Positions 9,737 through 17,535 of a stretch of 64,000 nt of DNA are shown piece by piece. The stretch is from Actinosynnema pretiosum (GTDB lineage: Bacteria; Actinomycetota; Actinomycetes; Mycobacteriales; Pseudonocardiaceae), in the NCBI RefSeq assembly GCF_024171695.1, contig NZ_JAMTCF010000004.1:124001-188000 (forward strand), read 5' to 3'. The notes under the pieces are model-generated. The model saw nothing but the letters and a program-made list of their open reading frames with translations, was not told where the DNA came from and did not search any database. Numbering within the stretch: position 1 is the first letter of the stretch; each line of letters starts with the position of its first letter. The position numbers and the translations under genes were made by a program.

Positions 9737-10507
9737 GTGAACCCACCACCGGATGAGCGGCCGACAGGTCTCATCGCGAGCGTCCGGGCCGTGGGGTTCG
9801 CCCCGGAACCCGCGCCGACCGGACAGCGCTGGGGCTTCGGCGCGTTCCTCGTCGTGCAAGCGGTCTTCGTGCTCAGCGCGGTGTTCATCACCGCCGCGGG
9901 CCGGGAGTTCGGGGTGGACCCCGTCACCTTCGTCCTCGTGGGGGCGATGACGCCGACCCTGCTCGCCGCCGCCACCGCCGTGCTGATCACCAAGCTGCGC
10001 GGCAACGGCCCGTTCGTCGACCTGCGGCTGGAGTGGAACTGGGCGGACGTGAAGGTCGGCTTCAAGCTCGGCCTGCTCGGCCTGGTGCTGACCTACGTGG
10101 CCGCGCTCACCTGGTCCCGCCTGGTCGGCGACCAGAACGCCACCTCGGCCATCGGCGAGCTGGTCGACGGCGCGGCGCTGCCGCTGTCCGCCGCGATCGC
10201 CATGTTCTGCTACGTGTGCTTCATCGGCCCGGTCTGCGAGGAGCTGATCTACCGGGGCCTGCTGTGGGGCGCGATCGAGCGGCAGGGCTGGAGCCGCTGG
10301 GCGGCGTTCACGCTCAGCACCGCGATCTTCGCCGCGAGCCACCTCGAACCGATCCGCACCGTGCTGCTGATCGTCATCTCGCTGCCCATCGGCATCGCGC
10401 GGCTGATCACCCGCAGGCTCACCGCCAGCGTGGTGGCGCACGTGGTCAACAACTTCTTGCCCGGACTGACCATGCTGCTGATCGCACTGGGGGTGATGCC
10501 CGCGTGA
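9737..10507 (+). CDS. CPBP-family intramembrane metalloprotease
   Basis: 256 residues from GTG 9737 (TTG 9731 is possible but lies too close to the -10-like hexamer). About seven to eight hydrophobic helices. The CPBP (Abi/CAAX protease) motifs are complete: CEELIYRG (EExxxR, motif 1), SHLEP (motif 2 histidine) and AHVVNNF (motif 3, HxxxN). Members cleave prenylated or membrane-bound peptides or act in immunity and bacteriocin self-protection; in actinobacteria their substrates are mostly unknown. The stop overlaps the next GTG, so it is translated together with the PxpA-like gene, though a functional link is not obvious. Confidence 0.9.
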   Translation: MNPPPDERPTGLIASVRAVGFAPEPAPTGQRWGFGAFLVVQAVFVLSAVFITAAGREFGVDPVTFVLVGAMTPTLLAAATAVLITKLRGNGPFVDLRLEWNWADVKVGFKLGLLGLVLTYVAALTWSRLVGDQNATSAIGELVDGAALPLSAAIAMFCYVCFIGPVCEELIYRGLLWGAIERQGWSRWAAFTLSTAIFAASHLEPIRTVLLIVISLPIGIARLITRRLTASVVAHVVNNFLPGLTMLLIALGVMPA

Positions 10508-11262
10508 GCCTCGACCTGAACAGCGACCTCGGCGAGGGCTTCGGCATCTGGAGGCTCGGCGACGACGAGGCCCTGCTCGACGTCGTGACCAGCGCGAACG
10601 TCGCCTGCGGCTTCCACGCGGGCGACCCGACGATCATGCGCAGGGCGTGCGAGCTGGCCGCCGAGCGCGGGGTGGCGGTGGGCGCCCAGGTGTCCTACCG
10701 GGACCTCGCGGGCTTCGGGCGGCGGTTCATCGACGTCGACCCGGTCGAGCTGGCCGACGGCGTGCTCTACCAGATCGGGGCGCTCCAGGCGTGCGCTCGG
10801 GCGGCGGGCACGGACGTGGTCTACGTCAAGCCGCACGGCGCGCTCTACAACGCCACGGTCCACCACGACGCCCAGGCCCAGGCCGTGGTGGCGGGCGTCC
10901 GGGCGTTCGGCGACCTGCCCGTGCTCGGCCTGCCCGGCTCCCGGCTGCTGCACCACGCCGAGGCGGCCGGGCTGCGGCCGGTGCGCGAGGCGTTCGCCGA
11001 CCGGGGGTACACCCCGGAGGGGACGCTGGTCCCGCGCTCGCGGCCGGACGCCCTCCTGACCGGCACGGACGCGGTCGTGGAACGGGCCGTGAGACTGGCC
11101 ACGGCGGGCGAGATCGTGGCCGTCGACGGGACCGTCCTGGCCGCCGAGGTGGACTCGTTGTGCCTGCACGGGGACACGCCGGGGGCCGTCGAGCACGCCC
11201 GCGCGGTGCGGTCCGCGCTCACCCGAGCGGGTGTGGAACCGGGTCGATTCGTCCCCCGCTAG
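10504..11262 (+). CDS. pxpA: 5-oxoprolinase subunit A (LamB/YcsF family)
   Basis: 252 residues, standard for the family. It begins with the signature [12 protein letters not shown], followed by [38 protein letters not shown] and a C-terminal CLHGD motif. PxpA with PxpB and PxpC hydrolyses 5-oxoproline to glutamate using ATP. The partner genes pxpB and pxpC are not in the next positions (rpsP follows), so they must lie elsewhere or the protein works differently. GTG overlaps the protease stop. Confidence 0.92.
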   Translation: MSLDLNSDLGEGFGIWRLGDDEALLDVVTSANVACGFHAGDPTIMRRACELAAERGVAVGAQVSYRDLAGFGRRFIDVDPVELADGVLYQIGALQACARAAGTDVVYVKPHGALYNATVHHDAQAQAVVAGVRAFGDLPVLGLPGSRLLHHAEAAGLRPVREAFADRGYTPEGTLVPRSRPDALLTGTDAVVERAVRLATAGEIVAVDGTVLAAEVDSLCLHGDTPGAVEHARAVRSALTRAGVEPGRFVPR

Positions 11263-11266
11263 CGGG
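11253..11266 (+). terminator. Short palindrome over the pxpA stop
   Basis: CCCCGCTAGCGGGG is a perfect 14-base palindrome that includes the TAG stop codon. With no real loop it would form at most a 5-bp stem, so it is a weak terminator or a protein site; rpsP transcription probably starts just downstream. Confidence 0.3.
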
Positions 11267-11272
11267 GTCTGG

Positions 11273-11278
11273 CAGAAT
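11273..11278 (+). promoter_or_regulatory. Possible -10 of the rpsP operon
   Basis: CAGAAT in a short AT-richer patch (GGCAGAATTGAAG) is the best -10 candidate in the 150 bp before rpsP. No matching -35 is visible. It would give an untranslated leader of about 130 bases, as expected for a ribosomal protein operon. Confidence 0.3.
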
Positions 11279-11415
11279 TGAAGGCTGTTCGCCGAGGCCG
11301 GTCCCTCTCACCGTGCCGTGGCGCGCCCAGACAGTTTGGGTTCTTCCGGCCCGTGCCCCACTCGGGCGGAGGACGCCCGCACATGCACGAGAGAACCCGA
11401 GGAGCACCGGAACCC

Positions 11416-11853
11416 GTGGCCGTCAAGATCAAGTTGCAGCGCCTTGGCAAGATCCGCCAGCCGTACTACCGCGTGATCGTCGCCGACGCGCGCACCCGCC
11501 GCAACGGCAAGGCCATCGAGACCATCGGCAAGTACCACCCGAAGGACGAGCCCTCGTTCATCGAGATCAACACCGAGCGGGCGCAGTACTGGCTGGGCGT
11601 CGGCGCGCAGCCGACCGAGTCCGTCCAGCGCCTGCTGGAGATCACCGGCGACTGGCAGAAGTTCAAGGGCCTGCCGGGCGCCGAGGGCACGCTGAAGGTC
11701 AAGGAGCCCAAGACCAGCAAGGCGGACCTGTTCGCCGCCGCGCTGGCCGCCGCCGGCTCCGAGCCGACGACCGAGGCCACCACGCCGAAGAAGAAGGCCG
11801 CCAAGAAGGCTGACGCCGAGGCCGCCGAGGCTCCCGCCAAGGACGAGGCGTGA
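11416..11853 (+). CDS. rpsP: 30S ribosomal protein bS16
   Basis: 145 residues from the GTG at 11416 ([12 protein letters not shown], the normal start); the frame is open further upstream but that sequence is unrelated. The conserved core covers the first 85 residues ([31 protein letters not shown]). The tail of about 60 residues is Ala/Lys/Glu-rich, which is typical of high-GC actinobacteria. First gene of the conserved rpsP-khp-rimM-trmD block; its stop overlaps the next GTG. Confidence 0.97.
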   Translation: MAVKIKLQRLGKIRQPYYRVIVADARTRRNGKAIETIGKYHPKDEPSFIEINTERAQYWLGVGAQPTESVQRLLEITGDWQKFKGLPGAEGTLKVKEPKTSKADLFAAALAAAGSEPTTEATTPKKKAAKKADAEAAEAPAKDEA

Positions 11854-12089
11854 GCTTGTTGGCTGACGCCCTCGAACACCTCGTTCGGGGCATCGTCGAC
11901 CACCCGGACGAGGTCCGGGTGAACCTGGTCACGACCCGGCGGGGTCGCACGCTCGAGGTGCACGTCCACCCGGACGACCTCGGCAAGGTGATCGGCCGCT
12001 CCGGCCGCACCGCGACCGCGCTGCGGACCGTGATGGCGGGCATCGGCGGTCGTGGCGTGCGCGTCGACGTGGTCGACACCGACCGCTAG
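11850..12089 (+). CDS. khpA: KH-domain RNA-binding protein KhpA
   Basis: 79 residues, a single type II KH domain with the GxxG loop in [10 protein letters not shown]. The family (formerly UPF0109/YlqC) binds structured RNA, and in Gram-positives it pairs with KhpB/Jag to affect cell division and ribosome-related RNAs. GTG start overlaps the rpsP stop, and rimM follows after 6 bases, so it belongs to the ribosome maturation operon. Confidence 0.93.
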   Translation: MSLLADALEHLVRGIVDHPDEVRVNLVTTRRGRTLEVHVHPDDLGKVIGRSGRTATALRTVMAGIGGRGVRVDVVDTDR

Positions 12090-12095
12090 ACGAGC

Positions 12096-12614
12096 ATGGA
12101 CGTCGTCGTCGGCCGCGTGGCCAAGGCGCACGGCATCCGCGGCGAGCTCGCCGTGGACGTGCGCACCGACTCGCCGGAAGCGCGCTTCGCACTGGGCACC
12201 GTCCTGGCCGCGAAGCTGCGCGACGGCACGTCCCGCGACCTCACCGTCGCAGCCGCCCGGTACCACTCCGGGCGGCTGCTGGTGCGGTTCGAGGAAGTCC
12301 TCACGAGGGACGTCGCGGAACTCCTGCGGGGCACCCTGCTGCTGGGCAGCACGGACGCCCTGCCCCCCACCGACGACCCGGACGAGTTCTACGACCACCA
12401 GCTGGAGGGCCTCGCGGCCGAGCTGGCGGACGGGACCCGGATCGGGACCGTCAAGGAGATCGTGCACGGCCCCGGCGGTGAGCTGCTCGTCCTCGTCCGC
12501 GAGGACGGCTCCGAGGCGCTGGTGCCGTTCGTGAAGCAGATCGTGCCCACCGTGGACGTGGCCGGTGGCCGCGTCGTCGTCGACCCGCCAGAGGGCCTGC
12601 TCGATGCGGATTGA
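12096..12614 (+). CDS. rimM: 16S rRNA processing protein RimM
   Basis: 172 residues. N-terminal RimM domain begins [18 protein letters not shown]; a PRC-barrel domain follows with [10 protein letters not shown] and [10 protein letters not shown]. RimM binds uS19 and promotes 30S head maturation. It overlaps trmD by 11 bases, indicating coupled translation. Confidence 0.96.
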   Translation: MDVVVGRVAKAHGIRGELAVDVRTDSPEARFALGTVLAAKLRDGTSRDLTVAAARYHSGRLLVRFEEVLTRDVAELLRGTLLLGSTDALPPTDDPDEFYDHQLEGLAAELADGTRIGTVKEIVHGPGGELLVLVREDGSEALVPFVKQIVPTVDVAGGRVVVDPPEGLLDAD

Positions 12615-13344
12615 CGTCGTCACGATCTTCCCCGAGTACCTCGACCCGCTGCGCCAGGCCCTCCTGGGCAAGGCGATCGACAGGGGTCTGATCAGCGTCG
12701 GCGTCCACGACCTGCGGAACTGGACGCACGACGTGCACAAGGCCGTGGACGACAGCCCGTACGGCGGCGGCCCCGGCATGGTCATGAAGCCCCAGGTCTG
12801 GGGCGACGCGCTGGACGAGGTCTGCGCGGGCGAGCAGCCGCCGCGCCTGGTCGTGCCCACCCCGGCGGGCAGGCCCTTCACCCAGGAGCTCGCGCACGAG
12901 CTGGCCGCCGAGCCCCGCCTGGTGTTCGCCTGCGGTCGCTACGAGGGCATCGACCAGCGCGTGGTGGACGACGCCTCGCGCCGGATGCGGGTGGACGAGG
13001 TGTCCATCGGCGACTACGTGCTCGTCGGCGGCGAGGTCGCCGTGCTCGTCGTGGTGGAGGCCGTCGTGCGGCTGCTGCCCGGCGTGCTCGGCAACGCGCT
13101 CTCCGCGCAGCAGGACTCGTTCTCGGACGGCCTGCTGGAGGGCCCCAGCTACACCCGGCCCGAGGTGTGGCGCGACCTGGCGGTGCCGGACGTGCTGCGC
13201 TCGGGAAATCACCGGGCCATCGACCGCTGGCGCAGGGACCAGGCGCTCCAGCGCACCCGCGACCGGCGTCCCGACCTGCTCGAAGCCCTGCCCGACGGCG
13301 CGCTCGACAAGCACGATCGGGCGTTCCTGGACGGCTCCCGGTAG
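12604..13344 (+). CDS. trmD: tRNA (guanine37-N1)-methyltransferase TrmD
   Basis: 246 residues from ATG 12604 ([12 protein letters not shown], the typical start). SPOUT-fold motifs are clear: [24 protein letters not shown] and the trefoil-knot segment [20 protein letters not shown] near the end is also conserved. It methylates G37 of tRNAs to prevent frameshifting, using S-adenosylmethionine. Confidence 0.97.
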   Translation: MRIDVVTIFPEYLDPLRQALLGKAIDRGLISVGVHDLRNWTHDVHKAVDDSPYGGGPGMVMKPQVWGDALDEVCAGEQPPRLVVPTPAGRPFTQELAHELAAEPRLVFACGRYEGIDQRVVDDASRRMRVDEVSIGDYVLVGGEVAVLVVVEAVVRLLPGVLGNALSAQQDSFSDGLLEGPSYTRPEVWRDLAVPDVLRSGNHRAIDRWRRDQALQRTRDRRPDLLEALPDGALDKHDRAFLDGSR

Positions 13345-13350
13345 GGTCGA

Positions 13351-13381
13351 TTTCACCCTGCCGCGCCGCGTCTGGCACACT
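13351..13381 (+). promoter_or_regulatory. Possible rplS promoter
   Basis: TTCACC (13352-13357) and CACACT (13376-13381) are 18 bp apart in the 172-base gap before rplS, which would leave a leader of about 130 bases. The match is modest; co-transcription from trmD is equally possible. Confidence 0.3.
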
Positions 13382-13516
13382 GGACAGGTTGCTGCACCCG
13401 GATCATCTCATTCGGCGTGCGCCGCAAGCCCGCCCCCGCGCGTGTGAAACCTCTGCACTTGGGACGCGAACCGGGGGAGTTACTGCACCACACGTGAGGA
13501 CGAGGACGGACCACCG

Positions 13517-13876
13517 ATGAACACCCTGGACGCTCTTGACGCCCAGTCGCTGCGCTCCGACATCCCGAGCTTCCGGCCGGGCGACACGCTGAAGGTCCAC
13601 GTCCGCGTCATCGAGGGCTCCCGCGAGCGGGTCCAGGTGTTCCAGGGCGTCGTCATCCGCCGCCACGGCGGTGGCGTGCGCGAGACCTTCACCGTCCGCA
13701 AGGTCTCCTTCGGTGTCGGCGTCGAGCGCACCTTCCCGGTGCACTCCCCGAACATCTCGGAGATCGAGGTCGCCACCCGCGGCGCCGTGCGTCGCGCGAA
13801 GCTCTACTACCTCCGCGACCTGCGCGGCAAGGCCGCCAAGATCAAGGAGAAGCGCGACGCCAAGCCGGTCGCCTGA
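13517..13876 (+). CDS. rplS: 50S ribosomal protein bL19
   Basis: 119 residues with the bL19 core ([63 protein letters not shown]). It sits at the 30S-50S interface. ATG 13517 is preceded by a GAGGACGAGGACGG stretch. Position after trmD is the common bacterial arrangement. Confidence 0.97.
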   Translation: MNTLDALDAQSLRSDIPSFRPGDTLKVHVRVIEGSRERVQVFQGVVIRRHGGGVRETFTVRKVSFGVGVERTFPVHSPNISEIEVATRGAVRRAKLYYLRDLRGKAAKIKEKRDAKPVA

Positions 13877-13917
13877 GGCCTTTCCAGCCTCCTGACGCGG
13901 TGCTCACGCACGGTGGG

Positions 13918-13923
13918 TAATGT
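13918..13923 (+). promoter_or_regulatory. -10-like TAATGT before first signal peptidase gene
   Basis: TAATGT lies 8 bases before the GTG at 13932 and overlaps the alternative ATG at 13920. Confidence 0.4.
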
Positions 13924-13931
13924 CTCACCGT

Positions 13932-14852
13932 GTGACAGACGCCGTGCGGCCCTCATCGGGCGAAGGTGACCAGGACCGTCCCCCCGTGACCGGGTCCGAA
14001 CAGGACCCGGTCACGGACGGTGGCGGAGCCGAGGAGAAGAAGAAGCAGCCGCTCTGGCGCGAGCTGCTGATCCTGGCGGGCACCGCGCTGGTGCTCACCG
14101 TCCTGATCCAGACCTTCCTCGCGCGGGTGTACGTCATCCCCTCGCAGTCGATGGAGCAGACCCTGCACGGGTGCACCGGCTGCCAGAACGACCGCGTGCT
14201 CGTGGACAAGCTGACCTACAAGTTCAGCGACATCGAGCCCGGCGAGGTCGTCGTCTTCCGAGGCCCCCAGTCGTGGGGCCAGAACGACTTCTCCTCCAGC
14301 CGCTCCGACAACCCCGTCGTGAGCAGCCTCCAGTCGGTCGCCTCCCTGATCGGCCTCGCGCCGCCCGACGAGCGCGACTTCGTCAAGCGCGTCATCGCCA
14401 CCGGCGGCCAGACCGTCGAGTGCTGCGACGACCAGCACCGCCTCCTCGTGGACGGCAAGCCGCTGGACGAGCCGTACATCTACTGGCAGCCCGGCACCTC
14501 GCCCGAGGACCACGAGCCGTTCGCGCCGGTCACCGTGCCCGAGGGCAGCCTCTGGGTGATGGGCGACAACCGCACCAACTCCACCGACTCCCGCAAGCAG
14601 GGCGGCGGCGGCGTCAACGGCGCGGTCCCCGAGTCCGAGGTCATCGGCAAGGCCCGCGTCATCGTGCTGCCCCCCTCGCGCTGGCAGGGCATCGGCGACC
14701 ACAACCCGCAGGCGCAGGCGATCGGCGCGCCCGCCTGGCAGAGCGGCATCCCGGCCGGTGTCGGCCTCGCGGCGGCGTTCCCCGTCCTGCTCCTCGGCCG
14801 CAGGTTCCGCGCCCGGCTGACCAAGGTCACACAGGGCAAGTCGGTAACCTGA
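13932..14852 (+). CDS. lepB: Signal peptidase I, copy 1
   Basis: 306 residues from GTG 13932 (ATG 13920 adds four residues). A charged cytosolic N-terminus of about 45 residues is followed by one membrane helix (LLILAGTALVLTVLIQTFLA). The catalytic serine is in PSQSMEQTL and the general-base lysine in DFVKRVIATGG; box E is GDNRTNSTDSR. A second hydrophobic segment near the C-terminus suggests two membrane passes. CxxC (HGCTGC) and CC (VECCDD) cysteines are shared with the next gene. The enzyme removes signal peptides from exported proteins. Confidence 0.95.
   Translation: MTDAVRPSSGEGDQDRPPVTGSEQDPVTDGGGAEEKKKQPLWRELLILAGTALVLTVLIQTFLARVYVIPSQSMEQTLHGCTGCQNDRVLVDKLTYKFSDIEPGEVVVFRGPQSWGQNDFSSSRSDNPVVSSLQSVASLIGLAPPDERDFVKRVIATGGQTVECCDDQHRLLVDGKPLDEPYIYWQPGTSPEDHEPFAPVTVPEGSLWVMGDNRTNSTDSRKQGGGGVNGAVPESEVIGKARVIVLPPSRWQGIGDHNPQAQAIGAPAWQSGIPAGVGLAAAFPVLLLGRRFRARLTKVTQGKSVT
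14845..14850 (+). promoter_or_regulatory. -10-like TAACCT before second signal peptidase gene
   Basis: TAACCT overlaps the end of the upstream gene and is exactly 6 bases before the GTG at 14857. Confidence 0.45.
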
Positions 14853-14856
14853 CTCG

Positions 14857-15756
14857 GTGTTCTACGTCGGACGTCACCGGCGGTCCTCCGGAGAAGAACC
14901 CGAGGAACCGGTCGACGAGGAGGCCGTCCAGCGGTGGCGGGAGCGCGCCCGGAAGGGGCGCAAGGGCGCCTTCTGGAAGGAGCTGCCCGTCCTCGTCCTC
15001 GTGGCGGTCGGGCTGGCGTTCCTGATCCAGTCGTTCCTCGCCAGGGTCTACATGATCCCGTCCGAGTCGATGGAGCAGACCCTGCACGGGTGCGCGGGCT
15101 GCTACGGCGACCGCGTGCTCGTGGACAAGCTGTCGTACCGGTTCACCGACGTCTCGCCCGGTGACGTGATCGTCTTCCACGGGCCGGACTCCTGGGTCAA
15201 CCAGGAGTTCCACCCGCCGCAGGACACCAGCGGCCTCGCCGGGGTGATGGCCTCGCTCGGCCAGCTGATCGGGCTGCCCTCGCCGAACGAGGAGGACTTC
15301 GTCAAGCGGGTCGTCGCCGTCGGCGGGCAGAGCGTGGAGTGCTGCGACGAGCAGAACCGGGTCAAGGTGGACGGCAAGCCGCTGGACGAGCCGTACGTCT
15401 ACTGGGAGCCGGGGCGCAGCACCGTCCAGGAGTCGTTCCCGAAGCTCGACGTGCCACCCGGCTACCTGTTCGTGCTCGGCGACAACCGGAACGACTCGTG
15501 CGACTCGCGGTGCCAGGGCGACGGGCGCGAGGGCGGGCTGGTGCCGGTGACCGACGTGGTCGGCAAGGCGCGGCTGGTGGTGCTGCCGCCGTCGCGGTGG
15601 AAGTCCATCGACGACCACGACCCGCAGGCCGCCGCGATCGGCGCGCCCGCCTGGCAGGACGCGGCGCCGATCGGCGTCGGGGCCGCCGCCGCGTGGCCGG
15701 TGCTGCTGCTGGGCAGGCGCGTGCGCAGGAAGCTCCGGTGGGGGCGGCTGGGATAG
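14857..15756 (+). CDS. lepB: Signal peptidase I, copy 2
   Basis: 299 residues. Same architecture as its neighbour: acidic/basic cytosolic start, membrane helix VLVLVAVGLAFLIQSFLA, catalytic PSESMEQTL, lysine in DFVKRVVAVGG, box E GDNRNDSCDSR, and a C-terminal hydrophobic stretch. The two paralogues share HGC(T/A)GC and VECCD cysteines, so they arose by tandem duplication; the regions between the catalytic boxes and the N-termini have diverged. Both keep all catalytic residues and should be active, possibly with different substrate preference. Confidence 0.95.
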   Translation: MFYVGRHRRSSGEEPEEPVDEEAVQRWRERARKGRKGAFWKELPVLVLVAVGLAFLIQSFLARVYMIPSESMEQTLHGCAGCYGDRVLVDKLSYRFTDVSPGDVIVFHGPDSWVNQEFHPPQDTSGLAGVMASLGQLIGLPSPNEEDFVKRVVAVGGQSVECCDEQNRVKVDGKPLDEPYVYWEPGRSTVQESFPKLDVPPGYLFVLGDNRNDSCDSRCQGDGREGGLVPVTDVVGKARLVVLPPSRWKSIDDHDPQAAAIGAPAWQDAAPIGVGAAAAWPVLLLGRRVRRKLRWGRLG

Positions 15757-15759
15757 GGT
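15754..15759 (+). promoter_or_regulatory. -10-like TAGGGT before rnhB
   Basis: TAGGGT, overlapping the stop of the signal peptidase gene, is 6 bases before the GTG at 15766. Confidence 0.45.
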
Positions 15760-15765
15760 CGGCTG

Positions 15766-16542
15766 GTGATCCGCAAGCCAGTGCGCGCCCAGGTCCGGTC
15801 GGCCTCGGGCACCTGGGCGTTCCAGGCCGCGCTCGACCGGCGCGGGCTCGGCCCCGTCGCCGGGGTCGACGAGGCCGGTCGGGGCGCGTGCGCGGGGCCG
15901 CTCGTGGTGGCGGCGGCCGTGCTGCGGACCGGGGACGCGGCCAGGTTCACCGGGCTCACCGACTCGAAGCTGCTCACCGCCGCCGCGCGCGACCGGATGT
16001 ACGACCTGGTGCTGGAGCGGGCGCTGGACCACGCGGTGGTCGTGGTGCCCGCCGAGGAGGTCGACGCGCTCGGCGTGCACGTGGCGAACGTCGAGGGGAT
16101 GCGGCGGGCGGTGGCCCGGCTGGGCACGCACCCCGGCTACGTGCTCACCGACGGGTTCCCGGTGCCGGGGCTGACCGCGCCCAACGCGCCGCTGGTCAAG
16201 GGCGACCGGGTGGCCGCCTGCGTGGCGGCGGCGTCGGTGCTGGCGAAGGTGACCAGGGACCGGATCATGGCCGAGGTGCACGAGGAGCTGCCGGTCTACG
16301 GCTTCGACGTGCACAAGGGGTACGGCACCGCGGCGCACACCGCGGCGCTGCTGGAACACGGGCCGAGTGGGCAGCACCGCTGGTCGTATGCGAACGTGGC
16401 GGCTGCGGCGGCCAGGCTCGGCCTGGAACCACCACCGCACCGGGTGGCGCGCGGCGTCCCCACCGCAGGCGTGGTCCAGAATGGAGGACCCCCGCAGACC
16501 GGCGGTGGCAGGCCCGCGACGAGGAGGGGCGCGGATCGATGA
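15766..16542 (+). CDS. rnhB: Ribonuclease HII
   Basis: 258 residues. Type 2 RNase H motifs: GVDEAGRGACAGP (first catalytic Asp-Glu), TDSKLL, the YVLTDGF aspartate, and KVTRDRIM with the downstream KGYGTAAH motif. It removes ribonucleotides and RNA primers from DNA. A 35-residue basic, low-complexity tail is not part of the fold. Located between lepB and the DUF2469 gene, as in mycobacteria. Confidence 0.95.
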   Translation: MIRKPVRAQVRSASGTWAFQAALDRRGLGPVAGVDEAGRGACAGPLVVAAAVLRTGDAARFTGLTDSKLLTAAARDRMYDLVLERALDHAVVVVPAEEVDALGVHVANVEGMRRAVARLGTHPGYVLTDGFPVPGLTAPNAPLVKGDRVAACVAAASVLAKVTRDRIMAEVHEELPVYGFDVHKGYGTAAHTAALLEHGPSGQHRWSYANVAAAAARLGLEPPPHRVARGVPTAGVVQNGGPPQTGGGRPATRRGADR

Positions 16543-16561
16543 ACACCCGCGCGGAGGCGTG

Positions 16562-16885
16562 ATGAGTGCAGAGGATCTCGAGAAGTACGAGACCGAGATG
16601 GAGCTGTCGCTGTACAAGGAGTACCGCGACATCGTCAACCAGTTCTCGTTCGTCGTGGAGACCGAGCGGCGGTTCTACCTGGCCAACACGGTGGACGTGC
16701 AGGTCCGCAACGCGGACGGCGAGGTCTACTTCGAGGTGCGGATGTCCGACGCCTGGGTCTGGGACATGTACCGGCCCGCCCGGTTCGTCAAGAACGTTCG
16801 GGTGATCACGTTCAAGGACGTGAACGTGGAGGAGTTGGACAAGCCGGAGCTGCGGCTGCCGGACAGCGGGCCGTTCAACACCTGA
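16562..16885 (+). CDS. DUF2469 family protein
   Basis: 107 residues, starting MSAEDLEKYETEMELSLYKEYRD. This small soluble protein family is confined to actinobacteria and almost always lies between rnhB and yraN; function unknown to me. Visible features are a charged N-terminal helix, an aromatic-rich middle (FSFVVETERRFYL), a beta-rich stretch (DGEVYFEVRMSDAWVWDMYRP) and a C-terminal FKDVNVEELDKPEL. Strong conservation suggests a housekeeping role. Confidence 0.9.
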   Translation: MSAEDLEKYETEMELSLYKEYRDIVNQFSFVVETERRFYLANTVDVQVRNADGEVYFEVRMSDAWVWDMYRPARFVKNVRVITFKDVNVEELDKPELRLPDSGPFNT

Positions 16886-16940
16886 TCCAGCGCACGTCGG
16901 CCGGCTGGCCGGTCGTCCGGTCGTCCTGGTCTCGGTCTCG

Positions 16941-16972
16941 GGAAGGGGCTCTCCTGCGGGAGGGCCCCTTCC
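16941..16972 (+). terminator. Terminator ending the rpsP-DUF2469 block
   Basis: Stem GGAAGGGGC / GCCCCTTCC with an inner TCTCC / GGAGG continuation and a TGCG loop, followed by GGCGTTTC. It is the clearest transcript end in the region. Confidence 0.75.
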
Positions 16973-17181
16973 GGCGTTTCCGGGGGCTTGCCCCCTTCGG
17001 GTTCTCCGAGTTCTCGCGCGTCCCCACCGGATGCCGCTTAGCACGTCCCGGCAACTCCTCCTCCGCTCTCTCCACAGCCCGCGGAGTTGTCCACAGGCCC
17101 CGATTTCCCCTTGGCCACCGCCCCTTCCCCCGGCGCACAGTCGATCCCGAAGACCCCTTTCCCCCTTCTTCGGAGGTCACC

Positions 17182-17535
17182 GTGACCGCGTCGCACGTGC
17201 TCGGCAGGCTCGGCGAGAGCGTCGCCTGCCGCTACCTGGAGCGCCAGGGCCTGGTGGTGCTGGCCCGCAACTGGCGCTGCCCCTCGGGGGAGCTGGACGT
17301 GGTCGCCACGGACGGCGTGCGGCTCGTGGTGTGCGAGGTGAAGTGCCGCTCGGGTTCCGGCCGGGGTGATCCGCTGGAGGCGGTGGCGCCGGAGCAGCTG
17401 GGCCGGGTGCGCAGGGCCGCGCACCGGTGGCGGCGCGAGCACCGGCTGTCCGGGGTGGCGGTCCGGGTCGACCTGGTGGGCCTGGAGTGGCCCCCAGGAG
17501 GCCCGGTGCGGCTGCGGCACGTCAGGGGCGTGTGA
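17182..17535 (+). CDS. YraN/UPF0102 endonuclease-like protein
   Basis: 117 residues from GTG 17182, with GGAGG 5 bases upstream. Family motifs: LGRLGESVACRYLERQG, NWRCPSGELDVVATDG and VCEVKCRSG, which match the D-xn-ExK core of the restriction endonuclease-like fold. No experimentally settled role; the gene is consistently next to comM and dprA, which suggests DNA processing. Its TGA overlaps the comM ATG. Confidence 0.93.
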   Translation: MTASHVLGRLGESVACRYLERQGLVVLARNWRCPSGELDVVATDGVRLVVCEVKCRSGSGRGDPLEAVAPEQLGRVRRAAHRWRREHRLSGVAVRVDLVGLEWPPGGPVRLRHVRGV

